A stretch of DNA of 64,000 nucleotides from Rugalucina vietnamica (lineage: Eukaryota > Mollusca > Bivalvia > Lucinida > Lucinidae), in contig OZ024877.1 of the NCBI GenBank assembly GCA_964017185.1, positions 9,580,201 to 9,644,200 on the forward strand, given 5' to 3'. Under the pieces are notes generated by a model, which was not told where the DNA came from, made no database searches, and saw only the letters and a list, made by a program, of their open reading frames with translations. Shown here one piece after another: positions 23,283-34,603 of the stretch; positions within the stretch are counted from its first letter, which is position 1, and each line of letters starts with the position of its first letter. The translations under genes were made by a program, and so were the position numbers.

Positions 23283-25575
23283 GGGTCCTCTAAACCAGAG
23301 GACCAATGGTCCTGTAAACGCTCACCTGAGTCTGCTGCATATACCAATAAACATGTTTGAATATTATGGTATTTAACCCCAGTGCAGGGGCAGATGAAGC
23401 CCTTGGGCCGTTTTCTTTTTTCAGACTAATCAATATTCTGTCCATGGATGCTTCACGCCAAGTTTCATTAAAATCAATCTATTGGTTTCAGAGAAGAAGA
23501 TATTTGAACGGTTTTTACCATATATGGGCATGGTGGCCATCTTTGTCATGTGACTTAGATTATTAATATATACATTGGTTCCCCCATCCTATAGATGCTT
23601 CACATAAAATTTGGCTTCAATTGGCCAAGTGGTTTTAGAGGAGAAGATGTTTGAATATTATGGTAATATACATGTATATTGCCCCGGGGTGTGGGCATAT
23701 GAGCCTTTAGGTCCTTTTTTTTTTTTTCAGAATCATTAATATTTAGTCCTACTACCCATTTCCTGCAAGATTTTCACCTCAAATGACTTTTTAAAAGTTT
23801 TCCCCATTCCAATGCATTGGCGACCTATGTTGACCTCGTCGTAAAATAGGTCAAGGTCACCACAGGGTCATGATTTATATATACATTGTAGTACTTCAGC
23901 CATTGGTGCTTCATACCAAGTTTCTTTGAAATCGGTCCTTAAAATTCGGAGAAGAAGATTTTTGAAGGGTTTTTACCATATATGGGCATGGCAGCCATCT
24001 TGGTTATGTGAACTAGATAATTTATATATACATTAATTCCCCCATTCCATAGATGCTTCACATACAATTTGGCTTTGATTCGCCAAGCGGTTTCAGAGGA
24101 GAAGATGTTTGAATATTATGGTAATATACATGTATATTGCCCCAGGGTGGGGGCAGATGAGCCCCTGGGGTCCAATTTTTTTCAGAATCATTAATATTCA
24201 GTCCTGCTGCCCATTTCCTGCAAGACAATCACTTTAAATGACATTTTAAAAGTTTTCCCTATTCAAATGCATTGGCGACCTATGTTGACCTTGCCGTAAA
24301 AAAAGGTCAAGGTCATCACAGGGTCATGATTTATATGCACATTGAAGTACTTCAGTCATCGATGCTTCATGCCAAGTTTCTTTGAAATCGATCCACCTGT
24401 TCTGGAGAAGAAGATTTTTGAAGGGTTTTTACCATATATGGGCATGGCGGCCATCTTGGTCATGTGACCTGGATTATTTATATACACATTGATTATCCCT
24501 TCCTATTGATGCTTCACATAAAATTTGGCTTTGATTCGCCAAGCGGTTTCAGAGGAGATGAAGTTTGAATATTATGGTAATATACATGTATATTGCCCCG
24601 GGGTGGGGGCATATGAGCCCCTGTGGTCCAATTTTTTTCAGAATCATTAATATTCAGTCCTACTGCCCATTTCCTGCAAGACTTTCACTTTAAATGACAT
24701 TTTAAAAGTTTTCCCCATTCAAATGCATTGGCGACCTATGTTGACCTTGCCGTAAAATAAGTCAAGGTCATCACAAGGTCATGATTTATATAAACATTGT
24801 AGTGCTTGAGTCATCGATGCTTCATGCCAAGTTTCATTGAAATCGGTCCAGTGGTTCCGGAGAAGAGAGTTTTTGAAGGGTTTTTACCATATATGGGCAT
24901 GGCGGCCATCTTGGTCATGTGACCTGGATTATTTATATACACATTGGTTCCCCCTTCCCATAGATGCTTCATGTAAAATTTGGCTTTGATTGGCCAAGCG
25001 GTTTCAGAGGAGAAGATGTTTGAATATTATGGTAATATACATGTATATTGCCCCGGGGTGAGGGCGGATGACCCCCTGGTGCCCAATTTTTTTCAGAATC
25101 ATTAATATTCAGTCCTACTGCTCATTTTCTGCAAGATTTTTCCTTTAAATGACAATTTAACAATTTTTCCCATTCAAATGCAAAGGCGACCTATGTTGAC
25201 ATTGCCGTAAAATAGGTCAAGGTCACCGCAGGGTCATGATTTATATACACATTGTAGTGCTTGAGTCATCGATGCTTCATGCCAAGTTTGGTTGAAATCG
25301 GTCCAGTGGTTCCGGAGAAGAAGATTTTTGAAGGGTTTTTACCATATATGGGCATGGCGGCCATCTTGGTCATGTGACCTGGATTATTTATATACACATT
25401 GGTTCCCCCTTCCCATAGATGCTTCATGTAAAATTTGGCTTTGATTGGCCAAGCTGTTTCAGAGAAGAAGATCTTTGAAAATGGTGGACGACGGACGGAC
25501 GACGGACGGACGGACAACGGAGCATGGGTATACTATAAGCTCACCTTGTGAGCCTGACGGCTCAGGTGAGCTAAA
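23283..25575 (+). repeat. R1-family repeat, longest copy (~5 units of 455 bp)
   Basis: Starts CTCTAAACCAGAGGACCAAT and ends GCTCACCTTGTGAGCC...GGCTCAGGTGAGCTAA. The unit marker TATTGCCCCGGGGTG recurs at ~23683, 24140, 24595 and 25050, a period of 455-457 bp. Units are very similar, so homogenisation or recent expansion is likely. A GACGGACG tract lies at ~25488-25520. It sits inside the Tc1-like remnant. Confidence 0.85.
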
Positions 25576-25589
25576 AAAGTGACCCAAAA

Positions 25590-25960
25590 GTTAATAATGT
25601 CTGTATCCACCATTATTATGACCACAATCGCAGACCCTGTTCTTTGATGAGTGCACAAGTTTCCAGAGGCTATTGCGGAACTCTGGTGCATTCCTTCCTC
25701 AGAAATTGTCGAAGGTCTTTTAATGTGTTGTTTTGCTCCAGGCCAACCGAAAACAGCTCACCCTAAGATGTCCTTAACATGCTCTATGCATGATCAATCT
25801 GGCGAAAATCGCAACTGCAGGCAAGACAATACCTAAGCAAGAAATCATCAACAATATGTGATAAATGTTGCCTGGCATTTTCGTCTTGGAATAAGCAGAG
25901 CGACTTGATCAGGACTGTCAGTTTCATTTTCGAAAATCTGCTAGGCCTGACATTTCATCT
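25590..25960 (-). pseudogene. Tc1/mariner transposase C-terminal fragment
   Basis: Read on the minus strand in shifting frames, this gives the tail order of a Tc1-type DD34E transposase: an HIVDDFL-like segment, FSPD followed by CIEHV (around the third catalytic acidic residue), DILG, a KTFDNF-like helix and finally LVHSSKNRVCD-GHNNGGYRHY. At least three frameshifts and several stops break it, and the N-terminal half is not recognisable. This is a dead copy. The fragment follows the R1 insertion that separates it from its own 3' terminus. Family assignment rests on motif order, not on a search. Confidence 0.6.
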
Positions 25961-26399
25961 AGTGATTTGTTTTTGGTTAAAAAGCATTCAAAATTGAGAA
26001 ACAGTCGTATTGGTTGCAATGAAAATCAAGAATATCTGGTGAATTCCGACCTTTTTACCAAAATAAAGGCAGGGTGCAAACTGCATGAAAAAGGACACAA
26101 CAGGGTGCTGGAAAAGGGCATCAGGGCAATGCGCCCTGCTAATTTATTCTAGCTGAAGCACTGTCGTATGGTATGAATTTCACCTATACTCTTTTAATGA
26201 AACAGCTCCAATGTCTAATATCTGGTTCACATTACATGTAGAATTTTGTCATCTAACATTGCGATTCTGAACATTTTTGGTACAAACCTGAACCTAAACA
26301 AAAATAAGTGAATTCACCATGAGGACCGAACTAAATGTACCTTTTCCTATCTAATTTGGTTTCAAACTTAAGATGCAGGCATAAAGAACAATCACGAGA

Positions 26400-27290
26400 A
26401 CAAGACAAGAACTCCGCGGAGGTCGATATCGCACCTGCATCGGGCAAAGTCAATAGACCGTGAAATATAGTTCAAGGGCACCGGGTCAAGGTGTGTGCTT
26501 GAAGGGCATGTCAAGGACAATTACTATGCAAGGTGTCAGACTCGCAGCTATCTCTGATGTCGAGAAAATCAAACTTTGACATAAAAATTTTCAAAGTCAG
26601 TGGACTGTGAAATATAGGTCAAGGGCACAAGGTTAAGGTGCGTGCTTGAAGGGTATGTCAAGGACAATTACTATGCAAGGTTTCAGACTAGCAGCTATCT
26701 CTGATGTCGAGAAAACCAAACTTTGACGTAAAAATTATCAAAGTCAGTGGACCGTGAAATATAGGTCAAGTGCATCGGGTTAAGGTGCGTGCTTGAAGGG
26801 TATGTCAAGGACAATTACTATGCAAGGTTTCAGACTCCCAGCTATCTCTGATGTCGAGAAAACCAAACTTCGAAGTAAAAATTTTCAACGTCAGTGGACC
26901 GTGAAATATAGGTCAAGGGCACTGGGTTAAGGTGCGTGCTTGAAGGGTATGTCAAGGACAATTACTATGCAAGGTTTCAGACTCACAGCTATCTCTGATG
27001 TCGAGAAAACCAAACTTCGACGTAAATGTTGACAAAACTTTGACGTAAAAATTTTTCAGAGTCAGTGGACCGTAAAATATAGGTCAAGGGCACCGGGTTA
27101 AGGTGCGTGCTTGAAGGGTATGTCAGGAACAATTACTATGCAAGGTTTCAGACCCGCAGCTATCTCTGATGTCGAGAAAACTAAACTTCGACGTAAATGT
27201 TGACGGACGGACGAACAAACGTACGGACGGACAGAAATTTGAACTCCTATATCACACCCTGCTATATGCAGGTGCGATAAAAACGTATAA
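26400..27290 (+). repeat. R2-family repeat, five tandem units
   Basis: Begins AAGAACTCCGCGGAGGTCGA with TATCGCACCTGCATCGGGC, has repeated units with the shared phrase CGTGCTTGAAGGGTATGTCA, a GACGGACG tract and the terminal hairpin CACCCTGCTATATGCAGGTG. Units are closer to each other than to those of the copy at 9.6 kb. Confidence 0.8.
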
Positions 27291-27735
27291 ACTAAACCAA
27301 GCGTAAAATTACAGAAAAGAGTTTTGATAGACCATTACTTCAACTGCAAATTCTAACTTCGAAAGCGCAAGTCTTAGAATATGTCAAAATACTTTGTAAA
27401 TGTAACATCATAGTAGTTCGCATGCTTGAAGGGTATGTCAGGAACAATTACTATGCAAGGTTTCAGACCCGCAGCTATCTCTGATGTCGAGAAAACTAAA
27501 CTTCGACGTAAATGTTGACGGACGGACGAACGGACGAACGAACAAACGTACGGACGGACGGAAATTTGAACTCCTATATCGCACCCTGCTATATGCAGGT
27601 GCGATAAAAATGTATAAACTAAACCAAGCGTAAAATTACAGAAAAGAGTTTTGATAGACCATTACTTCAACTGCAAATTCTAACTTCGAAAGCGCAAGTC
27701 TTAGAAAATGTCGAAATACTTTGTAAATGTAACAT
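27112..27735 (+). repeat. ~313-bp tandem duplication across an R2/MULE boundary
   Basis: The segment from CTTGAAGGGTATGTCAGGAA through the R2 end into MULE sequence (ending CATCATAGTAGTTC) occurs twice in direct tandem, from ~27112 and ~27425. The junction reads TAGTAGTTCGCATGCTTGAAG. The duplication copied both the R2 hairpin end and flanking MULE DNA, so it post-dates the R2 insertion. Confidence 0.85.
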
Positions 27736-28493
27736 CATAGTAGTTCACTCTTTCGTTCAACTTTTATACGAAATGCACACTTGCACCTTTTCTACACTTC
27801 TAGAATCTCTCTTATAGAACTGAACGCTTTCGGCATTCTGATAACGCTCAATAGCACTGTCAAATGCTTGAAAGTTTTCAAATTTTTGCCCGATGTGAAG
27901 TATATGAGCCATTCTTACTTTATGAATCAAGATTTGCATGCATGTTATATTGTATGGTGATTGAATTGAGAATAACGTAATTGTTTTATTTTGCAGTTAC
28001 TTACTTAACCATAACAAAAGTTAAAAGCATTCGCCAAATAATAATAGGCATATTAAATAATGCCAATGTTTTACTTCAGGGGTTTAGCGGTAGGACAAAA
28101 TAAATCAACACTTCATTGTTGTTCGCACATTGAGGCGCGGACATCATATTGATGGTTAAGCAACTAATCAAGGCTAATATTATATTATCTTCACGCATTG
28201 TTAGAAACTGTCATACTGTTATTTGGCTTTATATCTTTTGATGTCGGTCAAATAATTGTAGAGTATGGTGATAATGCACAAACACGCACCCAGATATAAT
28301 AAATGGAAATTTTGTTCCACGGGGTTAGAAATAAAATTGAAATCTCTCAACTTTATACATTAACATTGTTTTCTTAAGTCCGTATCTCTAGTCTTCCGTA
28401 CCTTTAATATTTTTTATTTTTAATCTATACCGTACCTTTAGCCATTTCCGATATATAGGCTATAGATACGGTACCATATCCCTAGCCACTGCC

Positions 28494-29044
28494 TTTTCAA
28501 AATCCTAAGGAGAACTCTGTAAAGACGGTTGGATATGGCTTCGATTGTGGTAATAGATAGTAAAATGTAGCAGTCTATTGTAATCAGTTTCAACACTGGC
28601 AGAATAGAAAATTTTACTCTGTGCATTTTATATTTGACCAAGATATCAGAACAGAAAAGGTAAAATTGTCTAAATGTTCATGTAGTGGAACCTTCAAATT
28701 AGATAGTCACAACTAATAGAGACTTCATGGCTCTCTCTCTGATCCCTAAGTCTGCAAATAAACATCTCATCATGGTGATGACAATTTATGGGCAAAATAT
28801 ATGGAATTTGTTGAATGGATTACACAATCGTTAGCTAGTTAAGTTAGTTTAGTCCTTCCAATTATAAGCGATACCTAATCAATTGCAATTTCAAAACAAT
28901 TGCCCAACACTAGTATGCATATAAAAGCCTATGGTCCAGTATATTTACTATACTACATGAGCCTCAACATGAGAAAATAACTTTTCATGAAAAATGCTGA
29001 GCAACTGCTCAGTTCTGTGACTGATCTCTTCATGTATCTGCTTA

Positions 29045-29078
<34 letters not shown>

Positions 29079-30197
29079 AAACATATTTTGCTATTCAGCA
29101 TGTTCAGGTATGTCTCAAAATCAATATTAATGTCCTAATAAATTTGGTTGGATTTAATTAAGATCTTTATAAATTAGTGTACCTTTCTTAATTATTTCCC
29201 TCCTTCTGTTTCTAAATTAATCATCATAATGACAGATTTGATGCTTATTGCACATAAATGAAACAAATTAAAAAAATAAAGAAGTCATACTTCTTGGAAG
29301 ACTTACTGTGCTTCAGTTGAAATAGTTAATATGAAAATTAAAAATTCCACTATATATCAAATTCATGCACATGTACTTATTATCATAACTAGTACTAGAT
29401 TATGTTTACATGTTAGTGTCTATTATAAACAATTTCATTGGCTGTTGAAAATTGCAGAAAAATCCAGGTAACATCAATGTGATTTATGATGAGCATGTGT
29501 GTGGATTATGCCCCCAGGGCCACATATTGCACATGTCAATACAGTATGGTGTTTATTCACTTACAGACATCAAAGTGATAGAATAAGTAAACAATACATT
29601 TTATTTTTGTATTCTGATCCTTTTTCTCAGCAACAAAACTACAACAACAACAATAATACTACATGCAATAATAATTACTATTTATAATGTATTACCACTA
29701 AATGCAGCACCTTAATCATTTTTTTAGACAAGTGGGTATTTAACCCCCCTCCCCCTCCCTTTTTCCATTATTAGGTATCTGAAATTTTAGTCCACACTAT
29801 TTTCAATCAACTGGGTGAACTGAAAAACAATTGGGTAAAATGATATTGAAAAAAGAAGTAGGTCTTTAAGTGTTATTTATAGTGTTATATTAATTTATTA
29901 AATTTTTCAAAGATCATTTTTAAGATCACTGTTGTACTGAACAGGAGAGACAAAATGAAGCCACTTTTTAAGTAAGAGTTGTAAATTTCTACCTCAAAAC
30001 AAAGACATCACTCACTTGATTTTAGCCAATTTACATGTGCTGAAAACCAGGGTCATTACTGTTTCACCAACACTCTTAATGATGTGTCACCAACCAAGGT
30101 ACCTTGGAAAGCTCAACAATCTCGCATTGGTGGAGAGGACCGAGTTATTCTATTTTCATTTCCACCCTATCAATAGTGATCCTAATCGTTAATCATG
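28494..30197. other. Unassigned AT-rich stretch with poly-A
   Basis: A pure A run lies at ~29045-29075 and an ACAACAACAACAATAAT tract at ~29640. A poly-A run could mark an old retroposed 3' end, but no body is recognisable upstream. No exon recognised. Confidence 0.4.
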
Positions 30198-30320
30198 ACG
30201 AAAACATGCCCAGGCAATATACAGATTTTTTTTCCTCAAAATTCTGTAAAAATTGAAAATTTCATCAGAAAATTATTTTATACTTTCAATAATTTTGCTC
30301 AAAACATAGATTGTGGCTTC
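30198..30320 (+). repeat. P2 element, half copy
   Basis: GACGAAAACATGCCCAGGCA, ATATACAGATTTTTTT and TTTTGCTCAAAACATAGATT match the left half of the family. The palindrome and right half are absent. Confidence 0.6.
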
Positions 30321-31189
30321 AAGTTAGTACAGTGATTCTTTCTGACCTGGCTGTCAAAAAAAGTCGCTATTGTTCTGATCAATTTTTAGACACCGAGATG
30401 TGCACTGTCAATCAAGTTGGTAGGCGTGGAATTCACGTGATGCTATTACTAGCGATTATCCAATCAATATATAGCATTTGACAAAAGTTCGAGCTTGCGC
30501 ACACTGCTAATCGCGCTGGCTTTCCAAAGGTCTAATCTTCTCACTCTGATTTAATTAAAGAAGTACCAATTGATTCTAAAATTTAGATAGTTGTGGACAT
30601 TAATGCAATTATCACCTGTCAAACAATTAATGTGGTATTGTTAAATCATAAATTGATACGGTATTGAGACCCGACTAACTAAGCAATTACTGTAGAATTA
30701 TCTCCCCCGTCTAAGCTGTCAATCATGGTGGCGCTGTAACGGTTTATTTTTGGAACATACATATTTTGGCAATTTTGCAAAATTTAGAGAAAAAAGTCGG
30801 ATGAAAGGACAGATATCGTAGTAATGAATTGTCATTTTTGCGCTTCATAAGTAAACTAGGCCTATTCCGATGAGAAAATGCATGGGTACCGAAACGAATG
30901 TAAAATCTTGATAGGTTTGAATACTAAACGGCCGATGTCTCCCATTATAATGTTTTGGTTGGAAAAAAATATTGTTTTAATGAAATTTTCGCCGGAAATG
31001 AGTATGTCGTAGCAAATATCATCCTTATTATGAGTTCTGGTGTTGAAAAACGGGACATTAAGGGACTGATAGACAATGTTTCAGTGACCAACATTATTTG
31101 CATTTACATATTCAATAAGCATTGCGATATGGATTTCCTGCACCGCAATATATTGCCATACGGTTTTAGTGGGCAATACTCACCCCTAG
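30321..31189. other. Unassigned
   Basis: Less repetitive than its surroundings. No domain or paired splice signals that I can support. Confidence 0.35.
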
Positions 31190-31375
31190 TTTTTACCATA
31201 TATGATCATGGTGGCCATCTTGGTCATGTGACCTGGATCATTTATATATACATTGGTAACCCCTTCCTATTGATGCTTAACATAAAATTAAGCTTTGACT
31301 GGCCAAGGGGTTTCAGAGAAGATGTTTGAATATTATGGAGATAAACATGTATATTGCCCCGGGGTGGGGGCATAT
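31190..31375 (+). repeat. R1 internal fragment
   Basis: TTTTTACCATATATGATCAT, GGCCATCTTGGTCATGTGAC and GCCCCGGGGTGGGGGCATAT are consecutive R1 unit blocks. Neither R1 end is present. Confidence 0.75.
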
Positions 31376-31525
31376 GAAAAAACCCACACATATTATATAC
31401 CATGTGAAAGCTTGTAAAGTTTCCTATTAAACTATTATAATAACATCATTCTAGGAGTGCACCAGGGCAAAATACTGGCCTATAATATGTTTTTGTGAAA
31501 TGTCCACCCTGATTGTGTTTAAATA
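31376..31525 (-). repeat. Fragment of the GGCTAAAACACAATC element
   Basis: Inverted relative of 13917-14065. Shared words include GCACCAGGGCAAAATACTGG and GAAATGTCCACCCTGATTG. It stops at TGTTT without the TAGCC end. Confidence 0.7.
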
Positions 31526-31819
31526 GCAGGTAATGATGACCACTGAAGAGGCTTAAGTAGCCTTAACCGTGGTATGGCCCTGTTGGCCCATCCCCTTTCT
31601 CTTAAGATTTATGGTCGATTCGCGTCCTACATATTTGCAACCTATAACTGTAAAAAGTCTGGGTTTTTTAATGAAAATGGAGTTTTCCCCTTTATTTTTC
31701 CCAAAATCTGGGGATTTTCTATTAAAAATGCTGAAAACGGTGAAATTTGATACCTAACTTTCTAGACGATTTGTGCAGAACATGTTGATTTGTCCAGAAA
31801 TAAAATCATACTGTTGTAA

Positions 31820-32624
31820 CAGGGTTCATACAGGCAAGGCCAAGTAAAATTCAAGGACTTTTCAAGGACTTTTCAAGGACAAATCTTACCATTTTCAAGG
31901 ACTTGGGGTGGATGCTGTAGTAGGGGGGTTCTGTCTTAACTTTTGTTTCCTTCTTGATAAAAAAGTTTGTGAAAGTCCCAGATAAAGACTGCTCATGTTT
32001 CTTATGTCGATCTCCACTCGCGTGTGAGCGCAAAGCACTTTCACCCATTTGAGCCACATCAATATCTTTATTACATGCACGACAATGTGCCTTGTGTTTA
32101 TTGTCCGTTTCCTTGACCCAAGGATAACGTTTCGGCCAGTCCCTGCTGTACACGCACTTTCCCATTTTGTTAAGAAATGTTGAAATTAAATTTGTGCTCG
32201 AAAAAATGTCATTTCGACGTCATTTTGGTTCCGTTTAGTCTGTATTCATCATGGATTTTCATTGCAGATAAAACAAATGCAATAAACCATGAACCATTCC
32301 TCAATTTCGGCCCAAATTTTCGCGACCATTTTCCAAGGGACGCAACTCAGTTACCGATTCGCGCCATACACATTCAGCCTGTTTCTTCATTATGGCGCTC
32401 TCGACGATCTTTTTGTATTCAAACGTGCCGAACTTCTTCTTAAATGCTCACATTTGATTTTGAAACCGAATCTTATTGTCTGGAATACCGGAAGAAGTGA
32501 AATTCAAGTGCTTTTCAAGGCCAATGGCTAATTTTCCAGCACTTTTCAAGGCAAATTTGGTTTTGAAGTACTTTTCAAGACAGCCCTTCATTTTTAAGTA
32601 CTTTTCAAGCCTGTGCGAACCCTG
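31820..32624. mobile_element. hAT-like non-autonomous element (CAGGGTTC TIR)
   Basis: The left end CAGGGTTCATACAGGC and right end GCCTGTGCGAACCCTG form an inverted repeat with the CAGGG start common in hAT elements. Subterminal repeats of TTTTCAAGGAC/TTTTCAAGGC cluster at both ends, typical of transposase-binding arrays. TGTAA directly precedes the left end and directly follows the right end, a 5-bp match rather than the 8 bp expected for hAT. The only coding remnant is a zinc-finger exon on the minus strand. Confidence 0.65.
31851..32165 (-). pseudogene. BED/C2H2-like zinc-finger fragment of a transposase
   Basis: A 104-residue open frame with start codon GKCVYSRDWPKRYPWVKE, then HCRACNKDIDVAQMGESALRSH followed by DRHKKH. 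The C-x2-C ... H-x5-H spacing is that of the single zinc finger at the N-terminus of hAT-type transposases and their domesticated relatives, which bind DNA. The frame runs into the TTTTCAAGG subterminal repeats, and no catalytic domain follows. The last third (after the KKETKVK region) is probably not true coding sequence. Either the internally deleted element kept its first exon, or this is captured host sequence. I favour the first. Confidence 0.6.
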
Positions 32625-32684
32625 TGTAACGTTAATGTATTAAGCTATTGCTTTATGAAAAAACATCTTGGACTTATTGGATAT

Positions 32685-32869
32685 ATAAGAAGCCTCCGTG
32701 GCACAGTGGTTATGTCACTCGCCTTGTAAACCAGGGGTCGCAGGTTCGATCCCGGGCTTCTCCAGTCCATCGGATGGGACTATAAACCGAGGTCAGAATC
32801 AGAATCAGAGGTCCCGTCTCCATATGACCTAAGCTGTTGGTGGGACGTTAAACCCCAATTAACCAATCA
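32685..32869 (+). repeat. tRNA-Thr-derived SINE with 10-bp TSD and internal duplication
   Basis: Same family as 18754-18914. TATTGGATAT flanks it at 32675-32684 and 32870-32879. Relative to the other copy it has an extra CAGAATCAGAATCAGAGGTC segment between CCGAGGTC and CCGTCTCC, a short slippage-type duplication. Confidence 0.88.
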
Positions 32870-32879
32870 TATTGGATAT

Positions 32880-33559
32880 TTGCTTAAATGATTAAATTAT
32901 CAGTTTTCAAACTTTATCAATTACAGCTCTGATAACCTAGCCGAGACCTCATATTTCCAATAAACAGATAAATACCATAAATGTAGACTCTACCATGTCT
33001 ACCGTAGTTACCTATCCGGCGTTAATCAAATTATTGGATCGGTGGCCACATATTTATTTATGATAAGATCATTTGCGATCTGTCTGGAAATAGAGCCTAT
33101 GAATTATTAGTGCCACGAGATCTGGGGCAACTATTACACTATGCTTCTATAACATTTTTGCCAAATTTTGGGCTTAGAAATGAAATCATTATCAAACTAA
33201 CCTGAGTCGCGAAAACCTATGACAATCCATTATATCAATATTTTCTGTCTTTCTTAAAAATAAAGCAGAACTACATCCAGATCGGCACCTACATATTAAT
33301 CCTTCATCAGAATTGTATCACATTTTAATATATTTAAGGATTAATTTCATTTAAATGTCAGATTTCCACTTTTTGAAGTTTTTCTCACAAGTAAATCCAA
33401 CGTCCAAGTCATTTCGTTCCTGTGGTGTTTCGGCCTTGACACTCCCGAGAGTTCGGTCTCTTGAAACATATGTTTTTTAACAAACATTATCATTTACGTT
33501 TTAGTTAAAACGTGGTGATCATATATATACAGGAGGTTAATACAGACCAAAGAAGTAAA
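32880..33559. other. Unassigned AT-rich stretch
   Basis: No coding sequence or repeat ends recognised. Confidence 0.35.
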
Positions 33560-33785
33560 CAAGTCAAAAGAGCGTGAAGTTTTGTGACAATCAAAACCAT
33601 ATACCTGCTGAATATTGTTTTACACCCAGAGCAAACCTATCAAAGAAGCTGCGTCAGTATTCCACAAGCACGGAAACCTTCAAGCACAGCTTTTTTTCAA
33701 GATCATACATGCTTGGAACTCATTACCAGCCAAGACCCCTGACTATGTACTCTTCAATCAGATGCTGCCCTCCCTCTCATTCTGA
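33560..33785 (+). pseudogene. Non-LTR retrotransposon ORF2 C-terminal remnant
   Basis: One frame gives LSKKLRQYSTSTETFKHSFF. After a frameshift near 33690, the next frame gives IIHAWNSLPAKTPDYVLF and a stop at 33783-33785. The order (K-x-S-FF, W-N-x-LP, then F and a stop) is the characteristic end of Jockey/CR1-type ORF2 proteins. Upstream RT motifs are absent, so it is a 5'-truncated, frame-broken remnant unrelated in sequence to the LINE at 50-52.8 kb. Confidence 0.65.
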
Positions 33786-34060
33786 GCTAGGTAGGGACCA
33801 ATCTGTAAGTAGGATCAGAGGGTTTTGAAGCTTTGCATGTTGGGCGACAATACTGAATGAAAGTTGTGCCTTTAGAGCTGATCGAACTGGGTAAAACAGG
33901 CCAGTGTATTCAGAAAAGAGTGTGTGCTTTTATGCTTTTAGAGTTGATCAAACTGAAAAAGTATAGAGGTGCTTTCAGAGCTAAAAGGGGGGGGGGGGGG
34001 GTCAGGGGACACATACTCTACTGCCTTTTTTAAGTTTGGGAGTACCCCTATCCCGGGAAA
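33786..34060. other. Unassigned, with G run
   Basis: Contains a G run of about 13 at ~33987-34000. No gene. Confidence 0.35.
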
Positions 34061-34205
34061 GGTCCCGATAGCGTAATGGTTAGAGCGTTCGCTTCGGAAG
34101 CGGGAGGCGCGGGTTCTAATCCGGGCCGCGTCATACCAAAGACGTTAAAAATGGTACCAGTGGCTACCTTGCTTGGCGCTCAGCATTTATAAGGCAAGCA
34201 CTGGC
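34061..34205 (+). repeat. tRNA-derived SINE (second family)
   Basis: The head GGTCCCGATAGCGTAATGGT ... GCGGGTTCTAATCCGGGCC has tRNA A and B boxes. The anticodon-loop region TTCGCTTCGGAAGCGGG would read CGG if folded as a tRNA. The body AAATGGTACCAGTGGCTACC and GGCGCTCAGCATTTATAAGG is non-tRNA, as in a SINE. It is not a functional tRNA, because the acceptor stem does not pair. Confidence 0.8.
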
Positions 34206-34603
34206 TTCTCTTCTCTCAAAAAAGATGCCGTCGGTGTCCCGTAATACCTTTCCACACCGACAGTGCAACTATGTTGGGCAACACTGTAGCGGTGTGCAAT
34301 GGATATTTTCTTGTAGGCGACATACGTCAGACGCAAAATCTCACTCCACAAGCGATCCACATATAACTATGGATGACACATTCGGAAAGTCACTGATAAA
34401 TATTGTCTGTCAACCCGGTCTAGAGCTTGATCCATGTTACTCAGTAACCATGTCATGAAAGATCTGAACCAGCTGGCCTCACAAGACCCATGGCTACGAA
34501 AACCATGCTGGCAGTCAGAAAGAATGTTTTCGATGATGAGATGCTTTTATACACGCATGTATATTGCTTACTATAATATGCTTTAGGGCTTTGACTATAA
34601 TAT

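Larger units (their letters stand above)
23108..26160 (-). mobile_element. Tc1/mariner-like element remnant, split by R1
   Basis: The left end ACTTGGCAAAAAAGTTTTGG has a Tc1-like terminus. A decayed transposase on the minus strand follows on the far side of the R1 copy (23283-25575). Distance and direction fit, since the C-terminus faces this end. The right terminus was not located, so the end coordinate is approximate. Confidence 0.5.
26385..28493. mobile_element. Second MULE-related copy, left end lost, R2 nested
   Basis: AACAATCACGAGAACAAG at ~26387, then 27290-28493, follow the order of 15507-16714 (for example GCAAATTCTAACTTCGAAAG, TTAAGCAACTA, TAATCTATACCGTACC). The right end GCTATAGATACGGTACCATATCCCTAGCCACTGCC stops at 28493 but carries one KpnI palindrome instead of three. 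The left TIR was not found. R2 (26400-27290) interrupts it. Confidence 0.7.
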
